Source: Pseudomonadota bacterium (GTDB lineage: Bacteria > Myxococcota_A > UBA796 > GCA-2862545). Taken from it: DNA of 64,000 nt. Every line of letters starts with the position of its first letter. Position 1 is the first letter of the stretch. The stretch is from positions 35,663 to 99,662 of the forward strand of contig JAGSGY010000012.1 of NCBI GenBank assembly GCA_023954855.1. The letters are read 5' to 3'. Made by a program: the position numbers and the translations under genes. This document shows, one piece after another, positions 38,283 through 46,949 of the stretch. The notes under the pieces are model-generated. The model was not told where the DNA came from and made no database searches. It saw only the letters and a list, made by a program, of their open reading frames with translations.

Positions 38283-39512
38283 ATGACGCGCGCGCTGACC
38301 TACGCCCTTGCCACCGCCCTACTTGCCTCTTGCGGAGAGCCGGCTGCGCCGACTGTCGAGCCCGCCCCCGTGGCCGAGACGCCGCAGGAGCCGATGCCTG
38401 GGCTGCTTATGGTGCAGGCCTGGTTCAAGAAGGTCGGCGGCAAGCCAAAGCCGCAGCCCGCAAAGCTCATCATCATGCGTACCGATGGCGAGGAGTGGTT
38501 CGAGGAAGAGATCCTCGACACCGACTCCAACGTCTTCCACAAGGCGATCTGGTGGCGCGAAGGCATTCTCACGATCAGCGCGATGAAAGCGCAGATCAAG
38601 CACTGGAAGAAGGTCGACGGCAAGTGGAAGGCCGACCTGCTCTGGGAGCAGTCCTGGGGCGGGCAGTTCGACCGCATGCGCGACATCGAGTTTGGCGATG
38701 TCGATGCCGATGGTGCCGACGAGATGGTCGTGGCCACCCACGACGTGGGCGTGGTCGCCGTCGGTGACGAAGTCGACGGCAAGTGGGTGTTCACCGAGTT
38801 CGGGCGCAAGGACGACACCTTCGTACACGAAATCGAGATCGGCGATGTCGACGGAGACGGCAAGGTCGAGGCTTTCGCCACGCCCTCCGCTCGCAACCGC
38901 GCATCCATGGAGTCGCAGCCCGGCGGTGTGTCCGCGGTGGTTCACGCAGAGGACGGCACCTGGTCGCTCGAAGAGATCGTGCACTGGGACAACTCCCACG
39001 CGAAAGAGATCTTGGTCACGGACCTCGATGGCGACGGCACCAGCACGCTGTACGCCGTGCAAGAGGCGCACACCGAGAAGGTCGACGGCAAGGTCAAGAT
39101 CATCGACCCCGTCAAGGTCGTGAAGCTCGAGCCCAGCGCGTCTGGATGGACCGAGACCGTCGTCGCCGAGCTGCAGGACCAGCAGTGCCGCTTCCTGCTC
39201 CCCGTCGATGTGGACGGTGACGGCAAGAAGGAGCTGGTCGCCGCCGGATTCAAGAACGGCCTGTACCTGTTGCGTCCAAGCGAGGACGGGACCTTTGCGG
39301 TCGAGACCATCGACGCGAATTCGTCCGGCTTCGAGCACGCCACCCACGCCGCCGACCTCGATGGCGACGGCAAGCAAGAGCTCTACGTCGCCGCCGACAA
39401 CCAGGGCGAGGTCCGCCGCTACGTCTGGAACGGCACCGGCTTCGACCGCAAGGTCATCGCCGAAATCGGGCCCAGCCACATCACGTGGAACCTCCAGGAT
39501 GGCGTGTTCTGA
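38283..39512 (+). CDS. FG-GAP/VCBS-like repeat lipoprotein
   Basis: Lipoprotein of 409 aa with lipobox ALLASC (Cys15 or so) and a Pro/Glu/Ala-rich spacer. ATG at 38283 has GGAG 6 nt upstream. The body carries calcium-type beta-propeller repeats with DVDADGADEMVV, GDVDGDGKVEAF, DLDGDGTSTLY, DVDGDGKKELV and DLDGDGKQELYV, the VCBS/FG-GAP signature in which Asp residues bind calcium. Such propellers act as adhesins or scaffolds outside the cytoplasm. The 3' end overlaps the following gene by 28 bp in another frame. Confidence 0.88.
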   Translation: MTRALTYALATALLASCGEPAAPTVEPAPVAETPQEPMPGLLMVQAWFKKVGGKPKPQPAKLIIMRTDGEEWFEEEILDTDSNVFHKAIWWREGILTISAMKAQIKHWKKVDGKWKADLLWEQSWGGQFDRMRDIEFGDVDADGADEMVVATHDVGVVAVGDEVDGKWVFTEFGRKDDTFVHEIEIGDVDGDGKVEAFATPSARNRASMESQPGGVSAVVHAEDGTWSLEEIVHWDNSHAKEILVTDLDGDGTSTLYAVQEAHTEKVDGKVKIIDPVKVVKLEPSASGWTETVVAELQDQQCRFLLPVDVDGDGKKELVAAGFKNGLYLLRPSEDGTFAVETIDANSSGFEHATHAADLDGDGKQELYVAADNQGEVRRYVWNGTGFDRKVIAEIGPSHITWNLQDGVF

Positions 39513-40225
39513 TCGCGCTGTGGCTAGCGCTGATGAGCTCTCCGGCCCACGGCCAGCCGGTCGTGGAGCCAGAGGTTGCTGTCGACTCCCCTTCCCCAGC
39601 GGAGGTCGCTCCGGAGCCCGAGGCGCAGATCTTCGAGGCCGCGCCCGCGGTGTTCGCCCTCGATGAGGCCACGCGAATCACCCGGGTGCGCACCACCTTC
39701 GTCGACCTCGAAGAGCTGCGTTTCCGCCGCACCCAACGGGCGGCGACAGGTCAGTTCATCGCGGCGGCCGTCGAGCTCGGCATCGGCGGCCTGGCTATTG
39801 CCGGCTCTGACCCCGAGGCCGGCCTACAAGCGGGCTTCGGCACCGCTCTCGTCGCTGGCGGCGTGCTGCATGGGCTCGGTGCATGGGCGCAAATCAACGT
39901 CTCGAACCGACGCCACGCGCGCTTCGGAAGGCAGCTTGTCGAGATCGACGGCGAGCCCCTCGAGACCCTGCTGCTGCGCACCGATGACCACGCGCTGCAG
40001 CTCGAGCGAACCGCGAGAACGCACAGCTTCGCCACCGGCCTGAACGTGGGCCTGCTGGGAGCGGGCTTGCTCACGGCCTTCTTCGCACCCAACGCCGAAG
40101 GCGAAGACCTAGGTCTGGGAATGGCGATGGTCGGTCTCTCAGGCAGCGTTCACCACGCCCTGCGCTGGCGAAGCACCGTGCGACTCGGCACGGACTTTCG
40201 GACCCTCCGCCGCCAAGTGCCCTAG
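39485..40225 (+). CDS. Exported membrane-associated protein, unknown
   Basis: Protein of 246 aa starting at GTG 39485, which lies inside the end of the previous gene; the first residues give a signal-like stretch (VLIALWLALMSSPAHG), followed by a Pro/Glu/Ala-rich region. The middle and end contain Gly/Ala-rich hydrophobic segments (about 88-103, 112-125 and 185-220) suggestive of two or three membrane helices or a lipid-associated fold. No family was recognised. It ends 4 bp from the convergent TPR gene. The start is uncertain because no clear Shine-Dalgarno is present. Confidence 0.65.
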   Translation: MEPPGWRVLIALWLALMSSPAHGQPVVEPEVAVDSPSPAEVAPEPEAQIFEAAPAVFALDEATRITRVRTTFVDLEELRFRRTQRAATGQFIAAAVELGIGGLAIAGSDPEAGLQAGFGTALVAGGVLHGLGAWAQINVSNRRHARFGRQLVEIDGEPLETLLLRTDDHALQLERTARTHSFATGLNVGLLGAGLLTAFFAPNAEGEDLGLGMAMVGLSGSVHHALRWRSTVRLGTDFRTLRRQVP

Positions 40226-40229
40226 CCGC

Positions 40230-42233
40230 TCAGTCCGCGGAGCCTCGCAGCTCGAGGGCCGCCCGCCACGACGTTGCCTGACCTTCGGTGAGCCCGCCGC
40301 TCTGCTCGAGCTGGGCGATCAACGCGAGGGCATCGGTCTCGGGAAGCTCGCCGAGCTGCGCGAGGCCCACCAGAGGCCCAAGGTGCTGGCGGGTCAACGG
40401 CTCCTCGGACCCGGCAAGGGCTAGCGTCCACGCGTTTGCCGCAGACTCGTCGTCGCCGGCCGCAAAGTAGGCATCGCCCTGTCGGGTGTGCAGTCGCGAC
40501 AACCTCCGGAGCCAGCGTGGACGCGCGTCCTGCTCGAGAAGGTGGCCGAGTCCGGCACAGGCGAGCGCAAAGCTCACCGCAGACCCACCGTAGTCGCCGA
40601 GCTGCCAGCTCGCCTCGCCCAGCGCCTCGAGCGCACGCAGGTGTGTGAGCGCCCAGATGATGCGGTCCGGGTCTTCTTCGCGCAGGGCCTCGAGGCGCCG
40701 CTGCGCGACCAATGTGTGCTGCAGGGCCTGCTCGGGTTCCGCCGAAGCGAGGGCGAGCTCGGCCTGGTCCACCAGCGTCGCAGCGAAGCGATAGCTCCAG
40801 TCCATGTTGTCGGGGTCACGCTCGGTCAGGTCGCGGCGAACGTGATGCACCGCGTCCAGATGGGTTCGCGCCGAGTTCAGTCGGTCGAGCTGAAGAAGCA
40901 GCTGAGCCAGACGCGTGCGTGCCGTCGAGGCCTCGACGAGCCAGACCGCGTTCAGCGGCTCGGCATCGGCCAGACCCTGCGCAAGCGACCAAGCCCGCGC
41001 CCGCAGCTCAAGAGCACCGCTCCAGTCCCCTTCCCGCTGCGCCACCTTCGCGACACGTCCCAGCGAGATCGAGAGCGAGCGCACCGCCTCGCCATCTGCC
41101 GGACGGAGCTCCACCAAATCCGAGCGGATCTCGAGGGCTGCAATCCAGGCATCGGCAGCATCGGCGTCGCGTCCAGCCGCCTCGGCCACGTCGGCGAGCA
41201 AGCTGAACGTGCGCGCAATGCCCTCGCGAAGCGCGCTCAGGTCTTCATGAGGCGAGCGGAACTCCAGCAGCTCTTCGCGCAGCCGCAGCGCTCGTCCCAG
41301 GCAGGCCTGCGCACGCGGCAGCTCGCCGCTCGCCCAAGCGACTTCGCCCAGGCTCCACCACAGGCGGGCCTCATCCTCTTGAAGGGTGGCGGTGCTGCCA
41401 TCGAGGGGACGGCCCTGCCGCAGGTTGTGAATCGCCTCGAGCGCCGCTTCGAACGCCTCGCGTGTCTCGTCGAGGTCGCCCACCTGCCGTGCCACCTGCC
41501 CTTCGAGCTCTCGGGCAATCGCCCGCTCAGGCATCACCCAGAGGTCATCGGGCACCTCGTAGACCAGCTCGACAAGTTCATCGACGATGCCGGCCGCTTC
41601 GCCAATCCACCCTTGATCGAGCAGGCTCCCCGCAGCCCGGCGCAGTGAGGCAATACGGGCGCGCCGCGAGCTCGCATCATCGCTCTCGGCGAGTGAGGCC
41701 GCACGGCGGAGCTCCCGGTTGATTCCCGTCCGGGCCTGCGCATCGGGAAGAGGTGCCGGGGTCACACGCGGTGCCCAGCTCGGAAAGACCTCCTCGGTGA
41801 TCTCGCGCTGAAGCGGCTGATCATCGGGGGGCGACGGTTCGAGGATGCAAGCTCGGATGCTGAAGAGGTCCGGAGCCGCGTTGCGAAGCACGGCCTTGAG
41901 CCAGAGGGGTCCTTCGACGACCACACCGGCCCCGTGTCCACGACGAAAGGCCTCGCGGCGCTCATTCATCGCCGCGAGAAGCGCGGACGCGACGGCACTG
42001 TCCTCTACGCGGACCCAAGCGAGCCCCTCCCGGGGCCCGAGAAGTGCGATGGCCGTGGCGACCTCTTCGCCGGACTCGAGATCGAAGTCCACCACTGGCC
42101 CATATTGCCCCGCCACGTCGCGAAGCACGGCCCGCGCTTGCTCGTCGGGCCCCACCACCAACGCAAACCAGAAGCTGTCCTGCATCTCCAGGTGGAACTT
42201 CAGTCGCGCAGTCGCCTCGGAGGCTTCGGTCAC
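40230..42233 (-). CDS. TPR protein with inactive STAND-like N-terminal domain
   Basis: Cytoplasmic protein of 667 aa. The first 130 residues look like a degenerate nucleotide-binding domain: it has no P-loop, but keeps a characteristic pattern (ALLAAMNERREAFRRG, then a hydrophobic strand GAGVVVEGPLWLKAVLRNAAPDLFSIR) shared with inactive N-terminal domains of bacterial TPR-STAND proteins. The rest, about 180-640, is a long array of TPR-like helix pairs (for example LWWSLGEVAWASGELPRAQACLGRALRLR). TPRs bind peptides or proteins. The GTG start overlaps the stop of the ATPase gene (GTGA), so the two products are made together. The role is unknown; signal recognition for the ATPase is a reasonable guess. 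Confidence 0.8.
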   Translation of the reverse strand: MTEASEATARLKFHLEMQDSFWFALVVGPDEQARAVLRDVAGQYGPVVDFDLESGEEVATAIALLGPREGLAWVRVEDSAVASALLAAMNERREAFRRGHGAGVVVEGPLWLKAVLRNAAPDLFSIRACILEPSPPDDQPLQREITEEVFPSWAPRVTPAPLPDAQARTGINRELRRAASLAESDDASSRRARIASLRRAAGSLLDQGWIGEAAGIVDELVELVYEVPDDLWVMPERAIARELEGQVARQVGDLDETREAFEAALEAIHNLRQGRPLDGSTATLQEDEARLWWSLGEVAWASGELPRAQACLGRALRLREELLEFRSPHEDLSALREGIARTFSLLADVAEAAGRDADAADAWIAALEIRSDLVELRPADGEAVRSLSISLGRVAKVAQREGDWSGALELRARAWSLAQGLADAEPLNAVWLVEASTARTRLAQLLLQLDRLNSARTHLDAVHHVRRDLTERDPDNMDWSYRFAATLVDQAELALASAEPEQALQHTLVAQRRLEALREEDPDRIIWALTHLRALEALGEASWQLGDYGGSAVSFALACAGLGHLLEQDARPRWLRRLSRLHTRQGDAYFAAGDDESAANAWTLALAGSEEPLTRQHLGPLVGLAQLGELPETDALALIAQLEQSGGLTEGQATSWRAALELRGSAD

Positions 42234-43519
42234 GCCTGCAAGACCCGCTCGCGCACCAGCGGATGCACGTCGTACCAGAAGTCATCGTCGAGGTAGCAGA
42301 GCACCATGTGCGAATCGAGAAAGCGCACCACGTAGTCACGCTCTTCGATCGTCACGCCGGCGAGACTGCGCCGCTCGGCGATCTTCTGAAGCACCTCGAT
42401 CTCGTCGGCATACAGCGGCTGATAGGCACGAGACTGGACCGCAAGCACGCGCTCGACCCGGTCTTCTGGAGGCACTCCGGCTCCGGCCAGGTGAATCGCC
42501 TCGACCAGCATGTTGAGCAGGTCGCGCAGATAGCCGCCCGAAGCCAGGCACAGACGCTCGAGGTGTTCGCGCTCTGGAAGCAGTCGGCGCCAGTCTCCCC
42601 TGCGCTCTACAAGATGCACCAGACGCTCGATCGTGACGGGATCGGGACCGCCCTCACGCTGCAACACCCGACACGATGACCAGGACTGCACCGCGCCATT
42701 CACGAACTGCGCAGCCAAGTTGTCAGCCTGAAGGGCAAGCGACGCCGGCACAGAGAGCACCATGTGCGTGCCTGGCAGCTGCAGGTGGCGTGCGTGCCCG
42801 AACAACAGCTCTTGCATGGACCGAAACACCTCGGTCGAGCGTCCCATGTGCCCCCGGATGTGCTCGAGGCTGTCGACAATGACGACCAGGCGGGCGTCCT
42901 CGCCCCACTTCGCGCGCAGCTGGGCCAAGATCTCTTCGTGGTGGGTGCGAACCTCGTGCACGAGCCTGGGCAGCTGCCCAGACAGAGCGGTCCGTACCTT
43001 TTCACGCACCGTCCGATCGACTTTGATGCCGACCTTGAGCCCTACCGGCCCCGCACTCGCGGACACGTCCGAAACTTCTAGGCTGCCGCCCAACAAGCGC
43101 GCTGCCCGCTCCCAGAAGCTCGGCGGACCTTCCTGGCCAAGCAGGCGCTCGTCGGCGAGGCGATCGCTGATGGCACCGGAGAGCACGAGCAGAAAGTCGG
43201 TCACGTGTACCGGAGAGTGCAGGTCGAGGTACTCGTCAAGGTCGACACGCACGACCAGGTAGTCGGACTTCCAGAGGCGTCGCTCGAGGCGGGAGAACTC
43301 CGTGGTCTTGCCGGTCCCACGAAACCCCGCGACGATCTGGACCGACTCCTCAGCCGAGAAATCGATCGTGTTGTGCAGCCTCACCACCGGGTCCTCGATC
43401 GGATCGTGGAGCGGTTCATACAGAAGCGCGTCTTTGGGGTCCGTGACATCGAGCGGTCGATCGCGCAAAGCACGGAAGAAAGCGCGCTGAAATGAGCGCA
43501 GATCGTCAGTCATGGTCAC
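42230..43519 (-). CDS. AAA/STAND-type P-loop ATPase
   Basis: Cytoplasmic ATPase of 429 aa. Walker A is GFRGTGKTT at 65-73 and Walker B is LVVIVDSLEH at 211-220. An Arg-rich C-terminal half with helices (RRLLPEREHLERLCLASGGYLRDLLNMLVEA) fits a AAA+ lid and winged-helix region like that of STAND or ORC/MalT-type NTPases. No repeat or effector domain is attached, so it depends on the coupled TPR protein. The start is GTG 43519 or ATG 43513. The gene is divergent from the response regulator, with 61 bp between. Similar ATPase-plus-TPR pairs are known or suspected in bacterial signalling and conflict systems; a specific name cannot be given. Confidence 0.85.
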   Translation of the reverse strand: MTMTDDLRSFQRAFFRALRDRPLDVTDPKDALLYEPLHDPIEDPVVRLHNTIDFSAEESVQIVAGFRGTGKTTEFSRLERRLWKSDYLVVRVDLDEYLDLHSPVHVTDFLLVLSGAISDRLADERLLGQEGPPSFWERAARLLGGSLEVSDVSASAGPVGLKVGIKVDRTVREKVRTALSGQLPRLVHEVRTHHEEILAQLRAKWGEDARLVVIVDSLEHIRGHMGRSTEVFRSMQELLFGHARHLQLPGTHMVLSVPASLALQADNLAAQFVNGAVQSWSSCRVLQREGGPDPVTIERLVHLVERRGDWRRLLPEREHLERLCLASGGYLRDLLNMLVEAIHLAGAGVPPEDRVERVLAVQSRAYQPLYADEIEVLQKIAERRSLAGVTIEERDYVVRFLDSHMVLCYLDDDFWYDVHPLVRERVLQA

Positions 43520-43580
43520 AGCTTAGCGGATGCGCGGTACGACGAGCCGTCCGGGTGGTATGAATGCGCACGGAGGCCCA

Positions 43581-44270
<690 letters not shown>

Positions 44271-44570
44271 GTGGCAGGTCGCGGCCACGGCTATCACCGG
44301 CGTCTGTTCTTTCTCGAGAAGATCGGAGAGGAAGATCCGGAGCTGTATGACGAGCTCATCGCGCTGCGTCGCGACAATCCCCAGGCCTTTCGCAAGCGCC
44401 TGAGGACCCTCGCCAACGGGAAGGGCCGCATCGGACCGGGACGAAAGCACAGCTCGCCCGTCCCCTGGGAAGAAGCGCCGAAAGCCCTCGCGGAGTTGGC
44501 TCCGGAGGGCGTCGAGGTCGGTGGCGACGCCGAGGTCATCCCCGAGGCGCCGCCCAAACGAAAGAACTAG
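44271..44570 (+). CDS. Small basic protein coupled to the response regulator, unknown
   Basis: Protein of 99 aa with a GTG start immediately after the regulator stop codon, so translation is coupled. It is Arg/Lys-rich at the N-terminus (GHGYHRRLFFLEKIG, then LIALRRDNPQAFRKRLRTL) and has an acidic Pro-rich tail ending KRKN. No signal, membrane helix or known domain was seen. Its direct coupling to a regulator suggests a role in the same response, possibly by binding nucleic acid or the regulator. Its stop overlaps the convergent gene by 4 bp. Confidence 0.6.
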   Translation: MAGRGHGYHRRLFFLEKIGEEDPELYDELIALRRDNPQAFRKRLRTLANGKGRIGPGRKHSSPVPWEEAPKALAELAPEGVEVGGDAEVIPEAPPKRKN

Positions 44571-44992
44571 CGCTTCAGGACACGCGGCTTCGACGACATG
44601 CGAGAGGTCGGCCGAATCGCGCCCGCAGCCTTGCTCACGCGAGGGCCCACGCTCTGGTCCCCGGTGACTCGCGCCCGGGTCATGGGGGCGGCCCCATCAC
44701 TGCCAGCCGAGGAAGAGCTGCTGGCGGTCGTAGAGCCCCCCTTCGAGATCGCGGGGCCACTCGAGCTTGATGAGGCTCCCGACGTCGACGAGGTGGAAGG
44801 TGCCGGCGAGGAGCGCCCGTCGGGGGACGTGAGCTCGTCCAGAATCGCCTGGACCTCCTGGGGCACCAACGCCTGGACCTCGGGAACCGAGCCGAGAACA
44901 TCGAGCGCCTCCCCCACCGATGTGGGCGTAGGCTCTGCGATCGAGATGTTGATCAGCGCGACGGCCGCGGGGATGAGACTGCTCCAGGACAT
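44567..44992 (-). CDS. Ser-rich protein, unknown
   Basis: Protein of 141 aa. ATG at 44992 has GGAGG 5 nt upstream, and third codon positions on this strand are strongly GC-rich, which supports it over the overlapping open frame on the other strand. The N-terminus has a hydrophobic stretch (SLIPAAVALINISIA) that may be a weak membrane segment. The middle is a helical segment with VGEALDVLGSVPEVQALVPQEVQAIL, then a Ser-rich low-complexity region and an Arg-rich tail. No family was recognised. It diverges from the Asp-rich lipoprotein gene. Confidence 0.55.
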   Translation of the reverse strand: MSWSSLIPAAVALINISIAEPTPTSVGEALDVLGSVPEVQALVPQEVQAILDELTSPDGRSSPAPSTSSTSGASSSSSGPAISKGGSTTASSSSSAGSDGAAPMTRARVTGDQSVGPRVSKAAGAIRPTSRMSSKPRVLKR

Positions 44993-45167
44993 GCTTTCCT
45001 CCATGCCGCAGCCGGTGGCCACGGTGTTGATGCTCCAGCGAACAGACGCGGCCATCCGCCGTCTAGTCACCCCACTGACAGCCCGTGACGGCTGGTGACA
45101 CGCGCGCTCGGGCCGTGAGAGTGCTAATTTGGGTGTTCAACCCGCTGTACACCAGCCGGAGACCTCC

Positions 45168-45761
45168 ATGCGCGCCCTGTTCCAGACGGCCATCCTCGCC
45201 GTGCTGCTCTCCTGCACCCCGGAATACACGACGGACGAAGACTCCGATAGCGTCGTGGCTTTCGACAGCGACGAATCCGACACCGACACCGACTCGGATA
45301 GCGACGCGGACGCAGATGCCGACTCCGACAGCGACTCGGATTCCGATAGCGACGCAGACGCCGACAGTGACGCCGACGCCGATAGTGACGCGGATGCCGA
45401 CAGCGATGCGGATGCCGACAGCGATGCGGACGCCGACAGCGATGCGGATGCCGACAGCGATGCGGACGCGGACTCCGACACCGATGCGGACACCGATGCG
45501 GATGTCTGCCCTGACGGTACCTGCGACAGCACCGAGACCTGCGAGACCTGCGTCGACTGCCAGGCCGGCCATCTCACGACCGGCGAGAACGCCCAGTCCT
45601 GCGACGCGCAATGGGACCAGCAGTGGCGCTGTGTGTTCTCGAACAACCACGGGACCAACGTCAGTCAGGTCTGCCGCAATGGCGCCTGGGTGAGCTACCA
45701 CCTCTCGCCACGCGACTGCAACGCCTGCGTGTGCAGCTACAGCCTCGCCTGCGATCAGTAG
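45168..45761 (+). CDS. Lipoprotein with long Asp/Ser/Ala repeat linker
   Basis: Lipoprotein of 197 aa, lipobox VLLSC near residue 16; ATG at 45168 has GGAG 6 nt upstream. About 75 residues after a short acidic region are almost only Asp, Ser and Ala, built from DADSDA-type hexapeptides. A C-terminal domain of about 80 residues is Cys-rich ([16 protein letters not shown] and [14 protein letters not shown]), so it may bind metal or form disulfides. The linker is like those in other lipoproteins of the region and probably spaces the Cys-rich head from the membrane. No family was recognised. Confidence 0.75.
   Translation: MRALFQTAILAVLLSCTPEYTTDEDSDSVVAFDSDESDTDTDSDSDADADADSDSDSDSDSDADADSDADADSDADADSDADADSDADADSDADADSDADADSDTDADTDADVCPDGTCDSTETCETCVDCQAGHLTTGENAQSCDAQWDQQWRCVFSNNHGTNVSQVCRNGAWVSYHLSPRDCNACVCSYSLACDQ
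45273..45503 (+). repeat. Tandem repeat encoding the Asp/Ser/Ala linker
   Basis: Imperfect tandem repeats with an 18-bp period (unit close to GATGCCGACAGCGATGCG, encoding DADSDA) fill this stretch within the lipoprotein gene. Copies differ at third codon positions. There are no spacers of constant length, so it is not a CRISPR array. Length may vary between strains by slippage. Confidence 0.85.
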
Positions 45762-45817
45762 GGTCCGACTCGCCACGCATCGATTCGCCTCTCGTATGAT
45801 GCAGCGGTGGAGTGTCG

Positions 45818-46909
45818 ATGGAGAGCCTCATCTTCAAGCTGGTCATGGCCCTGGCCCTCGCCTCGGTCATGGGATTTGCGTTTCGCCTCGTGACGTCCCG
45901 CAAGCTCAGTCGCCTCGCAGAGGGCACCAAGATCGACGTAGACGCTTGGCGGTCCTGGTCAGATGGAGGCGGACACAGCTTCTCGGGTAGCGACGAGCGA
46001 CCGATGATCAGCGGTGCCGTGAAGGACGTGCCGTTCCGATTGGCCTGCGAGATCCGCAACCTGCGCGTGAACTCGCGCAAGCTTCAGCAAGACCAGAAGA
46101 TCGCGCGTACGCAGATCCGCGTCGCAATGCGCAGCAGCCTACCGAGCGACCTGTTCATCCACCCGATGCCGCGGACAGCCCGTCTACTGAACCGTCTTCT
46201 CGGCGGCAAGACCATCACGACCACCCCCGAAATCGACGCGCTGGTGACCGTCGAGACCAGTGAGCCCGACAAGGCACGCGCCATCCTGCTGCACGACAAG
46301 GTGCTGCCGCAGCTGCTTCGCGTGCTCGAGGTCCTGCCCGAAGCGGTCATCGACTCCCGCTCCGTCGACGGAGTCTTCCCGAGCATGCCCACCGTCAGCA
46401 CTGCGCTCGACCGCTATGTCGAGACACTCGCGGACTTCGTGCTCGCCGTGCAAGAGGTCGCCCCCGGCGAGGCCATTGAGGCCCCCTATGTCCCCGCGTC
46501 TCCAACCGACGAGCCGAAGAAGGTCCTCTCGTCCGCCCAGCTGCCCCAGCGCCGTCCCATCCTCGCCCACAGCCTCGCCAAGGTCAGCCGCGACCCCCTC
46601 GATGAGGCCAGCTTGTACATCTCGCCGATGGAATACGAGGTGCAGGTGTCGCACCACATCCCTGGCGTCGACGAGCGCAATCGCAAGACGGGAGGACTCG
46701 CGGTGGTGGGTGACATTGCTCGAAGTGTATGGCGCATCGAGTTGCTCTTCGACGAAGAGGACACCCCCATGGTCGAAGCCCTGGAGCGCAGCTCTTTCAT
46801 CGAGGGCATGCTCGAGGTGCTCTCCTGCGATGTGCGCCGCAAGCGAATCGTTGCGCGTTCGATCACGCCTCCGATGCCTTCGGCGAACCCGCCGAAAGGT
46901 GACGCGTGA
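45818..46909 (+). CDS. Membrane-anchored protein of unknown function
   Basis: Protein of 363 aa with one N-terminal hydrophobic segment (FKLVMALALASVMGFAFRL, about 6-25) that may be an uncleaved anchor, leaving the rest cytoplasmic or periplasmic. ATG at 45818 has GGAG 5 nt upstream. The soluble part is a mix of helices and strands with no catalytic motif recognised. Two blocks, RILL-like RAILLHDKVLPQLLRVLEVL and SVDGVFPSMPTVSTALDRYV, look like ordered helical elements. No family was recognised. It is followed after 40 bp by the metallophosphoesterase gene on the same strand. Confidence 0.65.
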   Translation: MESLIFKLVMALALASVMGFAFRLVTSRKLSRLAEGTKIDVDAWRSWSDGGGHSFSGSDERPMISGAVKDVPFRLACEIRNLRVNSRKLQQDQKIARTQIRVAMRSSLPSDLFIHPMPRTARLLNRLLGGKTITTTPEIDALVTVETSEPDKARAILLHDKVLPQLLRVLEVLPEAVIDSRSVDGVFPSMPTVSTALDRYVETLADFVLAVQEVAPGEAIEAPYVPASPTDEPKKVLSSAQLPQRRPILAHSLAKVSRDPLDEASLYISPMEYEVQVSHHIPGVDERNRKTGGLAVVGDIARSVWRIELLFDEEDTPMVEALERSSFIEGMLEVLSCDVRRKRIVARSITPPMPSANPPKGDA

Positions 46910-46949
46910 CGCGGCGAATTGAAATGATTGGTCGGAGTCACGCGTAGAA

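Noticed and set aside
44598..45098. Plus-strand open frame overlapping the Ser-rich gene
   Set aside because: Third-position GC bias and a GGAGG site support the minus-strand gene; the plus frame has neither.
45273..45503. Repeated 18-bp units that could suggest a CRISPR-like array
   Set aside because: There are no unique spacers; the units are in frame within a lipoprotein and encode an Asp/Ser/Ala linker.
45063..45776. Minus-strand Val/Ile/Gly-rich open frame that looks like a membrane protein
   Set aside because: It is the complement of the Asp-repeat linker; the pattern comes only from the repeat.
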